Shown: positions 10,101 through 17,997 of the stretch, piece after piece
Layout: the number at the start of each line of letters is the position of its first letter
How positions within the stretch are numbered: position 1 is the stretch's first letter
Source of the DNA: an uncultured Lachnospiraceae bacterium
GTDB taxonomy: Bacteria; Bacillota; Clostridia; Lachnospirales; Lachnospiraceae
Length of the DNA stretch: 64,000 bases
Direction of reading: 5' to 3'
NCBI GenBank assembly: GCA_905233695.1
Contig: CAJODN010000001.1
Span: 59,775-123,774 of the forward strand
The notes under the pieces: generated by a model
Database searches by the model: none
Told to the model about the DNA's origin: nothing
What the model saw: the letters and a program-made list of their open reading frames with translations, nothing else
Program-made: the position numbers and the translations under genes

Positions 10101-10739
10101 ACCTACAGATATCTGGCTCCTCGGTGAAAATGTTCTTACGGAATCAACCTCATCACCGAATAATTCTATTCTGTAAGGAGCGTCCGCCGTAAGAGGATAG
10201 ACATCGAGAATTCCTCCGCGCGATGCGAACTCTCCGGGGTGCTCGACTCTTGTAACATTTTCAAAGCCAAAGCTTATAAGGGTCTTCGTCCAATTATTGA
10301 GGTCGATTGCATCACCCACTTCGGCAGTAAGAGAACTATCAGAGAATGTTTCCCTGGGGGGAAGGCAATTGATAAGACCTTCGACGCTTAAGAACACCGT
10401 CGACTTCTTGTCACTGAAAATGTCATTAATAGCTTTAATTCTCTCTTTAATAAGCGCATTTCCCTGAATATCGGACTGGTAGAAAAGTATATCCTTCGCA
10501 GGGAATATCGCCCCGTCGTCACTATATGCAAGGTAGCTATTATAAAGATCCCTTGCCCTAACATCATCCCTTGCTATAACAACGGTCTTCTTCTCCGATA
10601 TGGCATTAATAATTGCGGGACGAACCGCCTCGATACATCCCGAAAGTTCATATGCATTTGTAGAACTACATAGCTCCTTCTTAAGCTCAGAAAACTCTGA
10701 AAGCTCAAGAAAAGGCTCCTTAAATGCTTTCATACTCAT
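7197..10739 (-). CDS. mfd: Transcription-repair coupling factor
   Basis: Mfd removes RNA polymerase stalled at DNA lesions and recruits UvrA. The 1180-residue protein has the family's usual length and order: a UvrB-like N-terminal region, a CarD-like RNA-polymerase interaction domain (NVGDYVVHENHGVGIYKG), SF2 translocase motifs with Walker A GDVGYGKTE near residue 656 and DEEQ near 753, the LRGRIGRS motif, and a C-terminal TRCF domain. The start overlaps the pth stop by an ATGA, which implies coupling. A second in-frame ATG two codons later is also possible. Confidence 0.97.
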   Translation of the reverse strand: MSMKAFKEPFLELSEFSELKKELCSSTNAYELSGCIEAVRPAIINAISEKKTVVIARDDVRARDLYNSYLAYSDDGAIFPAKDILFYQSDIQGNALIKERIKAINDIFSDKKSTVFLSVEGLINCLPPRETFSDSSLTAEVGDAIDLNNWTKTLISFGFENVTRVEHPGEFASRGGILDVYPLTADAPYRIELFGDEVDSVRTFSPRSQISVGKIDSVRIDPATEMVLSPSDIDEGIKRLSSDADKLYAKLREEFKTEEAARIIKIKDRITDEIDMGFGLNEMEAYMPYFTEELYSILDFLPSDSLIILDDARGFEDEIRIREEQFRESLIRRLEKGYILPGQLKMIKSTDEILASFKKLKKLILSTLDTKIRGIKIEKSYYIKAVSVTNYGGSFERFTSDLKKYKKNGKKVVIVSSSRTKARKLSEDIRDFDLNSYYTEKEETKVQSGGILVTVGEVEKGFELSEAGFVLFSENDIFGNGIKRKRKRKKRFDGEKFNSLSDLNVGDYVVHENHGVGIYKGLEKVDVSGVTKDYLKIEYAGKSNLFILASSLDLIQKYGGSEGAKPKLNSLGNATWSKTKRNVERSVGEVAKELVELYSLRSQKEGFVYTEDTVWQKEFEEDFPYEETEGQLEAIEAVKKDMESEKIMDRLICGDVGYGKTEIALRAAFKAVQDNKQVVMLCPTTVLAQQHYNTFVERMKNYPITIELLSRFRSAKEQRIAIEGLKSGKVDILIGTHRALSDDVHYKDLGLLIIDEEQRFGVRHKEKIKALKNNVDVMCLSATPIPRTLHMSLIGIRDMSVLEEAPMDRMPIQTFVCEYNDEMVRDAILRELNRDGQVYYVYNRVNSIADMAATIKNLVPEANVAYAHGKMSEAKLEGIMTDFIDGEIDVLIATTIIEIGLDIPNVNTMIIHDSERLGLSQLYQLRGRIGRSNRLAYAFFMYKKDRILKEVAEKRLGAIKEFSDLGSGYKIALRDLEIRGAGNLLGKEQSGHMEAVGYDLYCKMLNNAVRIEKGEVETITENVEVDINIDAYIPVSYIDDEVEKLGIYKRIAEIRNDKDYELIRDEMVDRFGEMPGSVENLLYITKLKNSAASSYVTKISEKDNVIKIRMYNKAKLDPTKIPALIEEFYPYITFSANPSEPEFVYNTRAYSKDHNKNKYEYLLFFLQELYNIKDDAGKGE

Positions 10740-11305
10740 AATACCGATCCGTTGTATTTACTCATGGCTTTTTCCAAGCCTTCTTCTAACAAAAACTCTA
10801 TTGCCTCGGCCGCAACCTCGAAGGTCTTTTTAGCATTTTCCCTATCCTTCTTATCGAACTTACTTAAGACATGACGAATGACCTCAGAGCCTTCCGGCAC
10901 CTTGCCTATACCAATCCTAAGCCTTGTAAAATCGCTTGACTCAAGCCATGTTATTATATTCTTAAGCCCATTATGGCCACCATCGCTTCCCTTGCTGCGA
11001 AGGCGAAGAACCCCTATATCGAGCGTAAGGTCGTCTGATATTACTATTAAGTCTTCTATACCAACCTTATAGAAATCAAGTGCCGCATCCACCGATATTC
11101 CGCTTTCGTTCATATACGTCTGAGGCTTCAAAAGAAGCACCTTTTCAGAGCCGATATATCCCGTTCCCGTATATGCAAAAAACTCCTTCTTTTTTATCTT
11201 AATATCGTGTCTCTTGGCCAGAATATCTATCGTATCAAATCCCACATTATGCTTTGTGTGACGATACTTCATTCCCGGATTTCCCAGTCCAACAATTACC
11301 TTCAT
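10736..11305 (-). CDS. pth: Peptidyl-tRNA hydrolase
   Basis: Pth releases peptides from peptidyl-tRNA that drops off ribosomes. The 189-residue product carries GLGNPGMKYRHTKHNVGFD at the N-terminus with the catalytic histidine in HNVGFD. LKPQTYMNESG, DDLTLDIG and GSDGGHNGLKNI follow, all conserved in bacterial Pth. The start at 11305 (MKVIVGLGNPG) follows an AGAAGGGA ribosome site. The pth-mfd order is typical of Firmicutes. It is the first gene of the leftward operon reaching 3062. Confidence 0.96.
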   Translation of the reverse strand: MKVIVGLGNPGMKYRHTKHNVGFDTIDILAKRHDIKIKKKEFFAYTGTGYIGSEKVLLLKPQTYMNESGISVDAALDFYKVGIEDLIVISDDLTLDIGVLRLRSKGSDGGHNGLKNIITWLESSDFTRLRIGIGKVPEGSEVIRHVLSKFDKKDRENAKKTFEVAAEAIEFLLEEGLEKAMSKYNGSVL

Positions 11306-11417
11306 TTTATGTCCCTTCTCTCGTATCATAAAAGGGCTTAGAACCCCTGATTTTTACTAACTTTTTCTAACATACTACATATTACATTTTATCAGCAAAT
11401 TTTTCAACATCTTGTAG

Positions 11418-11446
11418 ATGACAAATGCAGTTATTTTTGATATACT
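11418..11446 (+). promoter_or_regulatory. Probable promoter of the FliD-like gene
   Basis: ATGACA (11418-11423) and TATACT (11441-11446) are 17 bp apart. The leader to the ATG at 11537 would be about 84 nt. No sigma-28 promoter was found here, unlike at fliC. Confidence 0.5.
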
Positions 11447-11536
11447 ATAGATGAGGAAATATACAATTTTACCCCGATGCAGTAAGAAAGGATTTTTACA
11501 ACGCATTATTTCAGGGAAGAAAGGAGGGGACGTCTT

Positions 11537-12820
11537 ATGGCACGGATTGATGCTGCGTATAATTATTATCTTTCCACCTATAATCCTAGGGGCAATGGAT
11601 CTAAATACGATATCCACAAAAAAAGTGAATTAAGAGCCACATATAATGAGATGCTTAAGGCTAACAAAGAGTCTCCTCTGTATAAGATTAACCTGGAGGA
11701 CACTGACATTACCAAGTTCGCCATTGATCTTAAAGAAAATGCGCGGGCCGCTAAGAATGTCATTAAAGAAATCTCCTCTAACGGAGACAGCATTGAATCT
11801 CTTCTTGACAAGAAGGTTGCCGCATCTTCCAATGATGAGTATGTAAGCGTGCAGTACGTAGGCGGTGAAGACACAAAGTCAAGCGACAGCTTCAACATAA
11901 CCGTTAACTCCCTTGCTACTCCTCAGATTAATACGGGTAATTTCCTTACAGCTAACGGATATGATTTCGAGGAAGGTCATTATTCCTTCGATCTTAATAC
12001 GACAAGCAATTCCTTCGAGTTCCAGTTCAATGTGGGAATGGGCGATAACAACCTTGATGTACAGAAGAAGATAGCAAGACTTGTTAACTCTTCCGACGTG
12101 GGACTTAAGGCTGAGATTATTAATAACGGACGAGAGCAGACAGCCCTTCAGTTGACCTCCAAGAACACCGGTCTTCCGGAAGGTGCAAGCAAGATATTCT
12201 CTATAGAGACCGATACATCTTGGGCTGAGATTAACAGACTGGGCATAGATAATACTTCGAACTTGGCACACAATTCATCATTTACGCTTAACGATGCCGA
12301 GCACTCATCTATGTCTAACACATTTACCATCAATAAGGCATTCGAGGTAACACTTCTTAAGCCCTCCGAAGGCGAAAATGTTAATGTGGGATTCAAGACG
12401 AATACAGAAGCCCTTGCAGATAGTGTAAGCGACCTTATCAATGTATATAACAATATGGTAGGTATCGGCGCCAACTATTCAGTAAGTCATAATAATTCCT
12501 ACTTTGTTGAGATGACGGGTATCGGAAGGACTCTGAGCGAACAACTATCGGACATCGGAATAAGTCAGGAAGAAGACGGAACACTTTCTATGAACAGAAA
12601 GGCTATAGAAGATGGCGTAACGGGCGCTAACAGGGACGATGTATTCAAGACACTTAACACCTTCAAGAATGCGCTCTCCGCAGCCGCTGATAAGACCTCT
12701 GTTAACCCTATGAAATATGTGGATAAACTGATGGTCGAATACAAGAATCCGGGCAAGAACTTTACAGCCGTTTATGCGAGCAGTGCATATGCGGGCATGC
12801 TCATAAACCAGGCGTTATAG
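11537..12820 (+). CDS. FliD-like flagellar filament-associated protein
   Basis: A 427-residue protein without signal peptide, preceded by a strong AAGGAGG. The segment SFNITVNSLATPQINTGNF (about residues 115-133) resembles the start of FliD/HAP2, where filament caps carry a similar beta-strand motif. The body is Asn/Ser/Thr-rich, as in axial flagellar proteins, and the last 60 residues are helical. The N-terminal 110 residues do not look like standard FliD, and the protein is shorter than many caps. It stands alone between divergent pth and a terminator, nearly 26 kb from fliS and fliC. It could be a cap variant or another exported filament protein. Confidence 0.5.
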   Translation: MARIDAAYNYYLSTYNPRGNGSKYDIHKKSELRATYNEMLKANKESPLYKINLEDTDITKFAIDLKENARAAKNVIKEISSNGDSIESLLDKKVAASSNDEYVSVQYVGGEDTKSSDSFNITVNSLATPQINTGNFLTANGYDFEEGHYSFDLNTTSNSFEFQFNVGMGDNNLDVQKKIARLVNSSDVGLKAEIINNGREQTALQLTSKNTGLPEGASKIFSIETDTSWAEINRLGIDNTSNLAHNSSFTLNDAEHSSMSNTFTINKAFEVTLLKPSEGENVNVGFKTNTEALADSVSDLINVYNNMVGIGANYSVSHNNSYFVEMTGIGRTLSEQLSDIGISQEEDGTLSMNRKAIEDGVTGANRDDVFKTLNTFKNALSAAADKTSVNPMKYVDKLMVEYKNPGKNFTAVYASSAYAGMLINQAL

Positions 12821-12834
12821 ATTATTTGAATAAC

Positions 12835-12869
12835 AAAAGCGCCGAGTGTAGATGTGCTCGGCGCTTTTT
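12835..12869. terminator. Bidirectional intrinsic terminator
   Basis: A 12-bp stem (12835-12846 with 12857-12868, core GCGCCGAG/CTCGGCGC) closes a 10-nt loop and has T tracts on both sides. It ends the FliD-like gene from the left and the yhaO-yhaN operon from the right. Confidence 0.92.
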
Positions 12870-12876
12870 CTATTCA

Positions 12877-15546
12877 CTATTTTGATCTGGATGCATGGCA
12901 CGTAAAGTACAATATCTGCTTCTCTTTCGACAACTCTTCTATAAGTTCCAGAGCCATATCTATCTTATCCCCATCGAAGTTTGTAAAGGGATCGTCAAGT
13001 ATTATCATAGGCTGCTGCCCTTCATACATTATGTCTATAAGCGCAAGCCTTGCACAGAAGAATGCTAAGTCTCTGTAGCCGGCACTAAGGTAAGATTCCT
13101 GCTTCGAGCTTCCCTCATGCGTAACTGACACACTAAGCTTCGTATCTATACGGAAGGCTTCACTGTCAATAGCTCCCTTACCGCCGTCTATTCTCTTTAG
13201 GTAGCTTCTCATACCCTTCTGCAAAGGCCTCATATATGTCGACAGGAATTTATCCTTGGCTTTGGTCAGATATTCTCTCGTCTTCTCAAGATAGTCCACC
13301 TTAGCATCATACTCGGCTATCTTTTCTCTGAGTTCGTCAATTCTGGCAATACACTCTTGACAATTATCAATATTATCCCGAACATCCCTAATCTGAACAT
13401 GAGTCTGATTGATTTCTTCGCCCAGTGTTCGAAGCATATCATCCATCTCTGCCTGACGATTCTGGAGTTCTTCTATTGATTCGGTTTCTTTATAATCTTC
13501 ATTCTCCTTCTCGAATCTCTCTATGAATTCCTTATGCTTCTTGACCTTAGGCTCTATGTCGTCATACTGCCCTTTCTTCGCATTGATATACGCTATCTTT
13601 TGCGCAATGTTGTCACCTTCCACAACAGGGAACCTGTTTAGATAGACGGCAATCTTCTTAAGATTGGTTTCTCTCTGTTCGATAATCTGCGACCTTTCTT
13701 TGTCGTCCGCAAAGTACTCTATGTAAATCTTATTATCTTCTTTAATTCTTTGGATGAGCTCTATTTCCGCATTGGTCGAATAGAGATCTTCCGCTCCGTA
13801 AGCATTCTGATAGTGGAGAAGCTCGGTATAGAGGGACATTTCAAGAGACGTCAATTCCTCTATCGCATTTCCCCCAACCTCAACAGCCTTCTCTTCACTG
13901 TCAAGAAGTGCATCATACTTCTCAGCCTTAATCTCGATATCCGATATCATCTGTTGCATCGTATCATTGGCATTAACGAGGAAATCGGATAAGAACTCTC
14001 TACATATCTTCTCCGATGTATCGTACTCGCTCTTAACTTGCTCGTACTTCTCCTTCGCGTCTTCATAGCTTTGCCTAAGTTCTTCAATCAGATTCTTAGA
14101 ACTTATACTCCGCCTTCTGTGATTAATAATTGCAACAACATATATAACAAGCGATATTATTATTCCGGCTATTCCGGTAATTATTCCAATCGTTGATTCA
14201 ACAAGTATAATAGACACAATAGAACCCACGAGTATCACCGAAGCAACTATAAGAAGCATGGCAAATGTTGATTTTTTATCGGAGTTACCTTCTTTTTGGG
14301 TTTCCTCATATATATGCTTCTGCTGCTCGTAGTAGCCTCTCGTCTCCTCTATTCTACCCTGCAATCTATTGACATTTTCAGCCTCGATTCGAACGATATC
14401 AAGCTCCTCTTTCGTAGGCTTCTTCTTGGCAAAATAGTACTTAAGTTCCTGAAGCGCATCCTTATCTTCATCGGAAAGCTGTGCGTGTTCCTTCTGGATA
14501 CGAAGCTCTGATAATCTATTGGCTCTTTCCATCCAGTCATCGATTGTTTCCTCGGAAAGGGGCTCATCAAATAACTTCTTAAGCTCGTCTACTTTATCCT
14601 GCTCAGGCATCTTCTTCTGGATATCGTCACAGCGACTCTGAAGCACATCGGCTTCCTTCGACAGTTCAAAATACTCCTTCATTTCTTCGTCTGACGGAAC
14701 CCCAAGAGCGAAGAAATCATCAAGTTCGTCAAGATTCTTTTTCTCTTCTTCGTATGATTTAAGAACAGAATTATATTCGCCGGTAAGTTGATCTCTCTCA
14801 CTTTGCTTCTTAATCCGTTTTCGAAGATCCTCTTTCTCGGCTTCTATCTCTTCTCTTTTCTTCTGCTTTTCAACAAGAAGCTTCTCATTCATTACCTTAG
14901 ATTCTTCGTAGCTCTCTAATCTGTCGGCTTCTTCTTTTAATTCGTTAATCTCATCCTTCAGCTTAAGACTAAGACCCCTTGTCTCATCTTTACCGTTTAG
15001 AGTATATACCTTAATCTCTTTTTCGATTCTCTTAATTGCCACATCAAAATTATTAATGTCATCCTGCACCGTAACCAAGTCTCCCAGCTTACCGTTAATG
15101 GCATCTGTCATTGCAGGCTTAACCCGGTTCTGCATGATAAATATTGATTTTGCGAAGGAGTCTCTGTCTATACCAAAAAGCTCCTCTCCCAGTGCTTTGC
15201 TGTAATCACCGGACTCTAAATTGGTATCCACATCATATAATGCAAATGTATCATCTTTTTCTTTTGATTCGAAGAACCTCTCGACTCTGTATGTCTTACC
15301 ATCAACCTTAAATGTGAGATTGCCGCCATAGACAGACTTATCCCAAGGCTTAAACTGCTTCTTCTCTGTAAATTTCTTCGGGGTAATGTTGCCGGGAATG
15401 CCGTAGAACATCGCCGTGATAAAAGAGCATAGGGTAGACTTACCCCAGCCATTGTCCTCATTAATTATATTGAGTCCTTCGCTGAAATCTATATCATAGT
15501 TATTGAATTTACCATATCCCGTAATATGACATGATACTATTCTCAT
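12877..15546 (-). CDS. YhaN/SbcC-like coiled-coil ATPase
   Basis: An 889-residue SMC/Rad50-type protein. The split ATPase has Walker A DNGWGKST near residues 31-38, a signature-like LSAGYRDLAFFCARL near 820 and Walker B PMIILDDPFTNFD near 850. Between them lies a long charged coiled coil, interrupted around residues 425-475 by two hydrophobic segments that look like a membrane hairpin. B. subtilis YhaN has a comparable arrangement as I recall. It overlaps its nuclease partner by ATGA (15543-15546). The pair is expected to act on DNA ends or unusual DNA structures, possibly at the membrane. A terminator follows directly. Confidence 0.82.
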   Translation of the reverse strand: MRIVSCHITGYGKFNNYDIDFSEGLNIINEDNGWGKSTLCSFITAMFYGIPGNITPKKFTEKKQFKPWDKSVYGGNLTFKVDGKTYRVERFFESKEKDDTFALYDVDTNLESGDYSKALGEELFGIDRDSFAKSIFIMQNRVKPAMTDAINGKLGDLVTVQDDINNFDVAIKRIEKEIKVYTLNGKDETRGLSLKLKDEINELKEEADRLESYEESKVMNEKLLVEKQKKREEIEAEKEDLRKRIKKQSERDQLTGEYNSVLKSYEEEKKNLDELDDFFALGVPSDEEMKEYFELSKEADVLQSRCDDIQKKMPEQDKVDELKKLFDEPLSEETIDDWMERANRLSELRIQKEHAQLSDEDKDALQELKYYFAKKKPTKEELDIVRIEAENVNRLQGRIEETRGYYEQQKHIYEETQKEGNSDKKSTFAMLLIVASVILVGSIVSIILVESTIGIITGIAGIIISLVIYVVAIINHRRRSISSKNLIEELRQSYEDAKEKYEQVKSEYDTSEKICREFLSDFLVNANDTMQQMISDIEIKAEKYDALLDSEEKAVEVGGNAIEELTSLEMSLYTELLHYQNAYGAEDLYSTNAEIELIQRIKEDNKIYIEYFADDKERSQIIEQRETNLKKIAVYLNRFPVVEGDNIAQKIAYINAKKGQYDDIEPKVKKHKEFIERFEKENEDYKETESIEELQNRQAEMDDMLRTLGEEINQTHVQIRDVRDNIDNCQECIARIDELREKIAEYDAKVDYLEKTREYLTKAKDKFLSTYMRPLQKGMRSYLKRIDGGKGAIDSEAFRIDTKLSVSVTHEGSSKQESYLSAGYRDLAFFCARLALIDIMYEGQQPMIILDDPFTNFDGDKIDMALELIEELSKEKQILYFTCHASRSK

Positions 15547-16634
15547 ATATCTAAGTTCTCTCCTCTTAACGCTTTAATTCCAAGCTCAACTATAATAGAC
15601 TTGTCCTCATCGCTTATCTCCTGCTTCTCTAAGAGGCGGATGAACTCGCCCTTCAAGCTCTTATCGTTAGCGAAGCTATCATAATCTATCTCAACAGTGG
15701 TATTGTCCTTGACTCTGAAAAGGTAAAAGCTCCCCTCGAATTCTCTTTTTATACGTCTTATGTCAATATCTATAAGATCGTTCATATTGGTCTTACCCAC
15801 AAGTACAACCTCAAGAAGATCCTTAGTCGGAATAGCGTCTGCCACAGCGTGAATATTACTTATTATATCTGTCATGTTGTCGTCTGCACTTACCGTAACC
15901 TCGATTCTGTGAATCTCCCTTAATGCAAACGGGACAAATGTGTCAGTAATCTTACCGTCCTCTATGTCAAGAAGGACAAAGCCTTTCTTACCGGCTTCAT
16001 CGAATCCGCGACCTTCAAGACATCCCGGATATACATAGACTCCCCTATCATCGAGGGGCTCTCTTATATATCTATGAATATGACCAAGGGCAAGATAATC
16101 GATATGCTTTTTCTTAAGATCGTTAAAATTAATCTCGTAGATTTCCTTCTCGCCCTTGTGATTGGCGGGACCTGTATGAAGAGTCACAATATTAATCTTA
16201 CCGGGATCTAATACAAGATTAAGTGCCACATCCTTATAGTTGTCTTTACTAAGCTCAACCCCCTTAATAACAACATCTCCATACTCGTATTTCTTCCATA
16301 CCTGATTATCGAAGAGCTTAACGTTAGAAGGCACATTTTCCATATCCTCAAAGAGTTCTCCCACGTCATGATTACCCTTAAGAAGAACAAAATCTATATG
16401 GGGATTATCTTCTATTAATCCTTGAATGTGTCTTGTGGCGCCCTTTCTCTTTTGTCGCACGTCAAATATGTCGCCGGCAATAAGAATTACTTCAACGTTA
16501 TTATCGTTGGCATAATCCACCAGTCTGTCTAAATTATTTAAAAGCTCTTCTCTTCTCTCTTTCCTTTTTTCTTTATCTATGAAGTTTTGTAATGGAGATT
16601 CGAGATGCAAATCAGCACAATGAATAATTCTCAT
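15543..16634 (-). CDS. YhaO/SbcD-like metallophosphoesterase nuclease
   Basis: A 363-residue calcineurin-like phosphoesterase of the Mre11/SbcD class. Metal-binding motifs are in order: CADLHL (residues 6-11), GDIFD near 54, GNHD near 89, HTGPANH near 153 and GHIHRY near 184. In this family two Mn ions support DNA end nuclease activity when the enzyme is paired with an SbcC-type ATPase, which is the next gene with a 4-bp overlap. It follows the STAS gene by about 40 bp with no terminator, so it may be co-transcribed with ddh. Confidence 0.86.
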   Translation of the reverse strand: MRIIHCADLHLESPLQNFIDKEKRKERREELLNNLDRLVDYANDNNVEVILIAGDIFDVRQKRKGATRHIQGLIEDNPHIDFVLLKGNHDVGELFEDMENVPSNVKLFDNQVWKKYEYGDVVIKGVELSKDNYKDVALNLVLDPGKINIVTLHTGPANHKGEKEIYEINFNDLKKKHIDYLALGHIHRYIREPLDDRGVYVYPGCLEGRGFDEAGKKGFVLLDIEDGKITDTFVPFALREIHRIEVTVSADDNMTDIISNIHAVADAIPTKDLLEVVLVGKTNMNDLIDIDIRRIKREFEGSFYLFRVKDNTTVEIDYDSFANDKSLKGEFIRLLEKQEISDEDKSIIVELGIKALRGENLDI

Positions 16635-16674
16635 ATATGTCCCTCATCAAAAAAGCATTTCCACTTTTTAATAC

Positions 16675-16977
16675 CTAATCTTCGATAGTTACAAATGCAG
16701 AAAATCCGGTCATCTCGAACACCTCTTTAACATCATCCGTGGCGTTTTTTAGAATTATTTCTCCGCCCTTCTTAATCATTCCTTTATATAAGCCCAAGAA
16801 AACTCTAAGTCCCGCAGAAGATATATAATTCATATCCTTAAGGTCGAAGTACATAGTTTTTATGCCTTCTGTCTCACCTTCCAACTCCTCCGAGAGAACA
16901 GGTGCTGTCTCGGAATCTACGCTTCCTTCTATCGTGACTGTAAGTGTGTCATCGTTCTTTTCTTTTGTAACGGTCAT
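16675..16977 (-). CDS. STAS-domain anti-sigma-factor antagonist-like protein
   Basis: A 100-residue single STAS domain like SpoIIAA or RsbV. It has the phospho-acceptor region DLKDMNYISSAGLRVFLG with Ser53/Ser54, and the C-terminal GGEIILKNATDDVKEVFEMTGF. Such proteins release sigma factors or other partners by binding an anti-sigma kinase, switched by serine phosphorylation. No kinase or sigma gene is adjacent. It sits between ddh (13 bp upstream) and yhaO. GGAGGAG precedes the start. Confidence 0.85.
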   Translation of the reverse strand: MTVTKEKNDDTLTVTIEGSVDSETAPVLSEELEGETEGIKTMYFDLKDMNYISSAGLRVFLGLYKGMIKKGGEIILKNATDDVKEVFEMTGFSAFVTIED

Positions 16978-16990
16978 GTTATTACTCCTC

Positions 16991-17974
16991 CTACAGCATA
17001 TGCGCTCTCATATCTTCATCTGACATATTGATAAGGTATGCAGGCGGAATATCGAATACCGTCTTGGCTCCGGTTACGCCTTCCTTCGACAGTCTGTCGA
17101 CCGCTCTTGCGAAGCTTATTATTATGCTTGATGTAAAGCCCGGATTAGAGTCAAGCTTAATAGAGTATTCAACAACATGTGTGTCTTCGAGATCCCATCC
17201 TGTCTTACCGCTTCTTATTACGAATCCGCCGTGAGGGATTCCCGAATGATTCTTATTGAATTCTTCTTCATCTATAAAATGTACTGTTGTGTCGTAGTCT
17301 GCAAAATAGTTAGGCATTTCACAGATCTCCTTCTCAACGGCCTTAGCATCTGCACCATCCTCTAATACAACGAAGCATTCTCTTGTATGCTTCTCTCTTG
17401 TAGTAAGCTTGGGATTGCTTCCGCTTCTTACCTTTTCAAGGGCAGACTCTACAGGGATTGTGTATTGCTTGGCATTCTTAACACCCTTAATTCTTCTTAC
17501 GGCGTCAGAGTGACCTTGGCTTACACCTTTACCCCAGAACGTATAGTCAGCCCCTTCGGGAAGGATTGCGTTACCGTAGAGTCTCATAAGAGAGAACATT
17601 CCCGGATCCCAACCGCATGAGATAAGACCTACATGATTATTATCCTTACACGACTTATCGACATTTGCAAAATGTGTGGGGATATTGGCATGCGTATCAA
17701 ATGAATCAACCACGTTGAAAAGCTTAGCGTACTCGGGTGTCTGCTTCGGAAGATCCGTAGCGGAACCTCCGCAGAGAATCATTACATCTATCTTATCCTG
17801 ATAAGACGCAACATTTTCCACAGAATCAACCTTAACGCCCTCTGTCTTAATCTGAAGGGTCGAAGGATCTCTTCTTGTGAATACTGCCACAAGCTCCATG
17901 TCATCATTCTGTCTTATTGCAGACTCAACGCCTCTTCCCAAGTTACCGTATCCTATAATTCCAATTCTTGTCAT
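16991..17974 (-). CDS. ddh: meso-diaminopimelate D-dehydrogenase
   Basis: The NADPH-dependent enzyme interconverts tetrahydrodipicolinate and meso-diaminopimelate, a one-step route to the peptidoglycan cross-linker and lysine precursor. The 327-residue protein has a Rossmann start (MTRIGIIGYGNLGRGVE), the substrate-site stretch ISCGWDPGMFSLMRLYG, and WGKGVSQGHSDAVRRIKGV, all characteristic of Ddh. It lies 23 bp downstream of the LtaS-like gene and 13 bp upstream of the STAS gene. This places envelope precursor synthesis in a mixed operon. Confidence 0.93.
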   Translation of the reverse strand: MTRIGIIGYGNLGRGVESAIRQNDDMELVAVFTRRDPSTLQIKTEGVKVDSVENVASYQDKIDVMILCGGSATDLPKQTPEYAKLFNVVDSFDTHANIPTHFANVDKSCKDNNHVGLISCGWDPGMFSLMRLYGNAILPEGADYTFWGKGVSQGHSDAVRRIKGVKNAKQYTIPVESALEKVRSGSNPKLTTREKHTRECFVVLEDGADAKAVEKEICEMPNYFADYDTTVHFIDEEEFNKNHSGIPHGGFVIRSGKTGWDLEDTHVVEYSIKLDSNPGFTSSIIISFARAVDRLSKEGVTGAKTVFDIPPAYLINMSDEDMRAHML

Positions 17975-17997
17975 AACTCTCTTTTCCTTTCTTTTTT

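Noticed and set aside
11447..11536. Sigma-28 promoter before the FliD-like gene (CCCGATGC)
   Set aside because: No TAAA-like -35 element lies 14-16 bp upstream.
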